Source: Diphasiastrum complanatum
Taxonomy: Eukaryota > Streptophyta > Lycopodiopsida > Lycopodiales > Lycopodiaceae
Reading direction: 5' to 3'
Length of the DNA stretch: 64,000 nucleotides
Assembly: GCA_029204225.1 (NCBI GenBank)
Contig: CM055100.1
Coordinates: 24,435,106 to 24,499,105 of the forward strand
Shown: positions 60,507 to 64,000 of the stretch, piece after piece
Layout of the letters: every line of letters starts with the position of its first letter
How positions within the stretch are numbered: the stretch's first letter is position 1
Made by a program: the position numbers and the translations under genes
The notes under the pieces: model-generated
What the model was told of the DNA's origin: nothing
Seen by the model: only the letters and a program-made list of their open reading frames with translations
Database searches by the model: none

Positions 60507-62810
60507 ATGACCTTGATGAACAGTGTCCTCAGACCATACTTGGGTAAATTTGTAGTCGTATTTTTAGATGACATCCTCGTCTACAACAAAACGAGGAAGG
60601 AGCATCTAGAACACCTCAGAAAGGTTTTTCGACTGCTTAGAAAGCATAAGCTATATGCTAAACAATCCAAGTGTGAATTCTTCGTTGAAGAAGTAGCATA
60701 TTTGGGTCACATTATCTCTTCAGATGGGATTAAGATGGACCCAAATAAGGTTAAAGCCATACTCAGTTGGTTGAGACCTCAGAATATTTTGGAACTTCAG
60801 ATCTTTCTTGGTTTGGCGGGATATTACAGACGATTTGTCAAGGAATATGCTCAGATAGCAGTTCCCATGACAAATCTTCTTAAGGGGAAGGGAAAGGAGT
60901 TCATTTGGGAGTCCGCACAGCAGGAGAGCTTTGATGCTCTCAAAACAGCCTTAGCTACAGCACCAGTTTTAAAGGTCGTCGACCCCAATCAGCCATTTGT
61001 GGTCGAAACAGATGCTAGCGACTTTGCAGTAGGTGCTGTGCTAACTCAGGGTGGAGAACCAGTTGCGTTCGAGAGTAAAAAACTCGAGCCAACTCAGACT
61101 AGGTACAGTGCCTATGAAAAGGAACTCTTTTCTATAGTCCATGCCCTTAATACTTGGAGGCATTATTTGTATGGTGCCAACTTTGAGGTCCTGACAGACC
61201 ATGAGAGTCTCAGATACCTTTGCAATCAACCTGAGCTTAGAGGTCGGAAAGCTCGTTGGGCAGAGTTGATGCAAGAGTTTGACATGTCTATCAGATATAG
61301 ACGTGGAAAATTCAATACAGTAGCAGATGCCCTTAGCAGAATGCCTATGATAAACGAGCTGAGTTTTACCCAGATTCGTAATGAGTTACTCGAGTCCTTG
61401 AGAGGGAAATGCCAGCATGATGCATTCTTCTCTACTATCTGGAACTCAGTCTAGAGTGGACAGTTACAGACTCTAGAACCAGTTCCCGAGGCTGGTGCCA
61501 GTTCATCCAAGAATACGGCAGCTTCCGTTGAGGATGATGATGAGTCCGAGTATACGTCATCAGATGACGTTGAGGATTCTGAGACTGTATTACCCAAGCA
61601 AACCTCAGTGTTTGAGGGTCAGTTGACTCAAGGATTCAAATGGAAACAGTATTCCATTCAGGATGAGTACTTGCTCTATAGAGATAGAGTATGTGTCCCC
61701 AATTCAGAGGATTATAGGTAGCAGGTCCTATATGAATGTCATGACAATTCTAGGGGACACCCAGGCATATAGAAGACCTATGAGCTTCTTCACAGGCAAT
61801 TTTTCTGGCCCAGTTTGAAAAAGGACGTCCACCAGTATGTAACCAGTTGCTAGAAATGTCAAGTAAACAAAGCAGAGCGTTTAAAGGCAGGAGGGTTGTT
61901 GCATCCCTTAGAAATACCAGCTGGTAAATGGGAGAGTATCTCCATGGATTTTATAGTAGGCCTGCCTAAAACCCAAAAGGGTAATGACGTTATATGGGTC
62001 ACAGTTGGCTGTCTGACCAAAATGGCTCATTTCATTCCGACCAAAACAACCGTTAGAGCTCCAGAGTTAGCGAGGTTGTTTGTAGACCGGCTATTTAAAT
62101 TGTACGGTCTACCTTCCGGCATAGTCAGCGACCGGGACAGTAAGTTTACTGGAAATTTTTGGAGGGCAGTATTCCATCATCTCCATACTAAACTTAATAT
62201 GAGTACCACCGACCATCCACAGACGGACGGTCAAATAGAGAGGGTAAATCAAGTGTTGGAGGATATGCTTCGTGCATTCGTCAACAAGAAGCAGACTAAT
62301 TGGGAGGAGTATCTCTCGATATTAGAGTTTGCTTACAACAGTACCAAACATTTAGCTACAGGATACAGCCCATTTATGCTGATGTACGATTTTCAGCCAC
62401 GCTCACCCACAACTGTAGGGTTTAAACAAGAAAAAGTTGAAGCAGCCAGAAACTTTTTAGAGGACCTAAACTAGATGATAGAACATGCTAAGCGTAGCAT
62501 TAGGCAGTCCCAGGATCGAGCCATGCATTATGCAGATCCACACAGACGGGATGTGCAGTTCTCCACTGGTGAGAAAGTCTACTTGAGAGTCCCAGTTGAC
62601 TCTAAAACCCTCAAATCAGGAGTGTGTGCTAAGTTGTCTCCAAGGTATTGTGGTCCCTTTACCATCAGTAGGAGACTAGGCGAGGTCACCTATGAACTAG
62701 AACTCCCACACAGCAGTAAGGTTTTTCGAGTCTTTCATGTAAGTCAGTTACGAAAAGCCTTAAGGGGACAGTGTTCTAGTTCTCCCATTGGATCCTCAGC
62801 AACCTCCACA
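60507..62810 (+). pseudogene. Gypsy element I RT (partial), RNase H and integrase
   Basis: The frame starts inside RT at [16 protein letters not shown], followed by [11 protein letters not shown] (catalytic FLDD near 60,562), [18 protein letters not shown], RNase H ([41 protein letters not shown]). Integrase follows in the same frame: HHCC zinc region (ECHDNSRGHPGI near 61,735, CxxCQ), SMDFIVGLPK (first Asp), VSDRDSKFTG (second Asp), DHPQTDGQIERVNQ (Glu), then GPFTISRRLGEVTYELELP to 62,810. In-frame stops at 61,452, 61,720, 61,769, 61,850 and 62,472 are all TAG. Protease and the RT fingers are missing. Confidence 0.93.
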
Positions 62811-62982
62811 TGAACCAGAGGAGATTCTTGATAGTAGAGAGACGCAGACTCGTCATACTCTATACCGAGAATATTTGGTTAAGTGGAATGATCAGCCTAT
62901 TGAGAATGCCACTTGGGAAAGAGGCAGCGTCCTTCGCAAGATTTTTCCAGACTTTGTCTTAGAGGACCAAGACGGTTCTTAA
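62788..62982 (+). pseudogene. Gypsy element I chromodomain
   Basis: Shifted by one frame from the integrase end, PEEILDSRETQTRHTLYR, EYLVKWNDQPIENATWE and LRKIFPDF have the chromodomain pattern (hydrophobic-x-LVKWxxxPxxxATWE). It ends 11 bp before the purine-rich tract. In chromoviruses it reads histone marks and guides insertion. Confidence 0.9.
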
Positions 62983-62993
62983 GGGGGAGGGAG
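62981..62993 (+). promoter_or_regulatory. Polypurine tract, gypsy element I
   Basis: AAGGGGGAGGGAG directly before the 3' LTR, the expected plus-strand primer. Confidence 0.95.
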
Positions 62994-63351
62994 TGTTACG
63001 AGCTCGTAACCAGTGCCGAACCCTAGGGAACACAGATAGGTCAGATACCACAGTCAGGGTCGTGTCCAGCGTACATGACCAACAGGGCAAGACAGTGTGA
63101 GTAGTGTGCCCCAGCACGGTCCATAGCCATGGCGGGCCTAACACAACCTAGGGACCCTGTCAGCAGGATAGGGCCCCCAGTTGGGTCCCGACGTGCAGTC
63201 GGCCACGTCAGTGCCACGTGGCCGACACTTGGCAGTAGCATGCTACCAGTCCTCACACTGGGCTAGGAGGGGCTTACTCTATATCAGGGAGTAGGCAAGG
63301 TTGGGTGGATCAGTTAGTGTTTGCCCTACTGTGGTGTTAAGATCTATTACA
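62994..63351 (+). repeat. 3' LTR of gypsy element I
   Basis: TGTTACGAGC...ATTACA, 358 bp, otherwise as the 5' LTR, with the same hairpin at 63,198-63,226. Confidence 0.97.
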
Positions 63352-63356
63352 ATATC
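63352..63356 (+). repeat. Target-site duplication, right copy (ATATC)
   Basis: Exact match to 58,104-58,108. Confidence 0.95.
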
Positions 63357-64000
63357 CCTAAAAGTGAGGAGCAAAATGTAAGTGAAAGCATTGAAGTGCA
63401 TTTTCACAAGAAGGTATGGTAAGCAAAATAAGGGATATAGATGCTATGATCTAGTTGGATGACGCATGCATATAAGTCGTGATGTGATATTGGACGATAT
63501 TCATAGGTTTGGTGATGATGAAAGTATAATGATGATATATCCAAGCTTTTCATTGAATGCCACCACCTTGGATTGACCATCAAGATGAGGTTGAAGGATG
63601 TGGTGTTCCTCCAATTGTGGAGACAAAGTGGAGGGTTTAGGACATTCCTATTAGATAAGAAATGATGGAGGTTGTAGGAGATAAGTGAAAGGATAATGAT
63701 ACACCTTGGGACACATATTCACCTCGTAGTGGATCGCCTCAATGAAAGTTACCTAAATGGTACACGCGACTCATGGATGACAAAGCAGGTAGTCACTGAA
63801 TCTAGTAAGTAGTGAGAGTTGCGGTGATCTACAACAAAGAAGAGGGAACTTGATAGATTTCAAGTAAATCTTGCACTTATGAGGAGCATTATTTGGTCCA
63901 AGGAACCCTCTTGTTATGAAGAAGCCAAGGATGATGAGATTTGGCAAAGGGTAACGTAGGAGGAGATAGATCTCATCAAACGCCATGATACATGGGAGAT
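63357..64000 (+). mobile_element. Copia element H, right part (integrase end to RT start)
   Basis: Directly after the target duplication PKSEEQN continues the AYVHI reading from 58,108. Then GYRCYDL and MHISRDVILDDI give the usual end of copia integrase. After a linker, EPSCYEEAKDDEIWQ and EEIDLIKRHDTWE near 63,900-63,998 are the start of the copia reverse transcriptase. The element runs off the window. Stops at 63,450 and 63,957 (TAG) show it is also inactive. Confidence 0.85.

Larger units (their letters stand above)
58109..63351 (+). mobile_element. Ty3-gypsy chromovirus element I, complete ends, nested in copia H
   Basis: A 5,243-bp element with two LTRs (363 and 358 bp), 5-bp target duplication, primer-binding site, gag, RT-RNase H, integrase with chromodomain, and polypurine tract. 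It is the youngest element here by LTR similarity. Protease and the N-terminal half of RT are deleted near 60,500, and several TAG codons interrupt pol, so it is non-autonomous. The chromodomain places it among plant chromoviruses, which the family uses to target chromatin. Confidence 0.96.

Overview
This window is nuclear DNA of a large-genome land plant: spliced-gene signals, nuclear auxin-carrier and lipid-transfer genes, and Ty1-copia, Ty3-gypsy, LINE and Mutator relics. A DUF7869 relic and a DNA N4/N6-methylase-like relic point, by inference only, to a non-seed plant such as a fern rather than a flowering plant. Roughly two thirds of the window is decayed transposable element or simple repeat.

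Only three loci look like host genes. A small secreted eight-cysteine (nsLTP-type) protein lies at 11,436-11,753 (+). An intact, uninterrupted PIN-LIKES (PILS) auxin carrier lies at 42,215-43,513 (-). A long unrecognised open exon at 48,791-50,698 (+) ends at a consensus splice donor, and its remaining exons are not visible.

Layout: 1-2.2 kb non-coding with CACGTG palindromes; 2.2-2.8 kb dispersed repeat; 4.05-6.86 kb decayed Mutator-like transposase (-) carrying a perfect 31-bp inverted repeat; 7.3-8.85 kb copia fragment (+); 9.5 kb CT array; 11.4 kb nsLTP gene; 14.9-18.7 kb three abutting copia pieces (+), one with three primer-binding-site copies; 19.6-23.45 kb unrecognised decayed multi-module gene (-); 23.6-26.25 kb copia with a 1.2-kb LTR and internal deletions (-); 27.2-29.7 kb gypsy with an internal deletion (-); 29.7-32.5 kb LTR-like pieces, the second dispersed-repeat copy and CT arrays; 33.0-33.5 kb LINE RT relic (+); 35.4-37.74 kb divergent DUF7869 (-) and methylase-like (+) relics; 39.8-40.8 kb long homopolymers; 42-43.5 kb PILS; 45.6-47.6 kb copia fragment (+); 48.6-50.7 kb unrecognised gene; 51.3 kb foldback element with a 9-bp flanking repeat; 52.5-57.2 kb gypsy gag-pol without integrase (+); 57.4-64 kb copia (+) interrupted by a complete-ended chromodomain gypsy element (58,109-63,351) with a 5-bp target duplication.

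The most interesting item is the head-to-head DUF7869/methylase pair: two gene types unusual for a plant, side by side, decayed to a similar degree, and possibly the remains of one mobile element carrying its own DNA methylase. A second signal is that many nonsense codons in the retroelement relics fall where the family has Gln and read TAG or TAA, and all six substitutions between the two LTRs of the youngest element are transitions. Both fit decay by deamination of methylated cytosine, including plant CHG sites.
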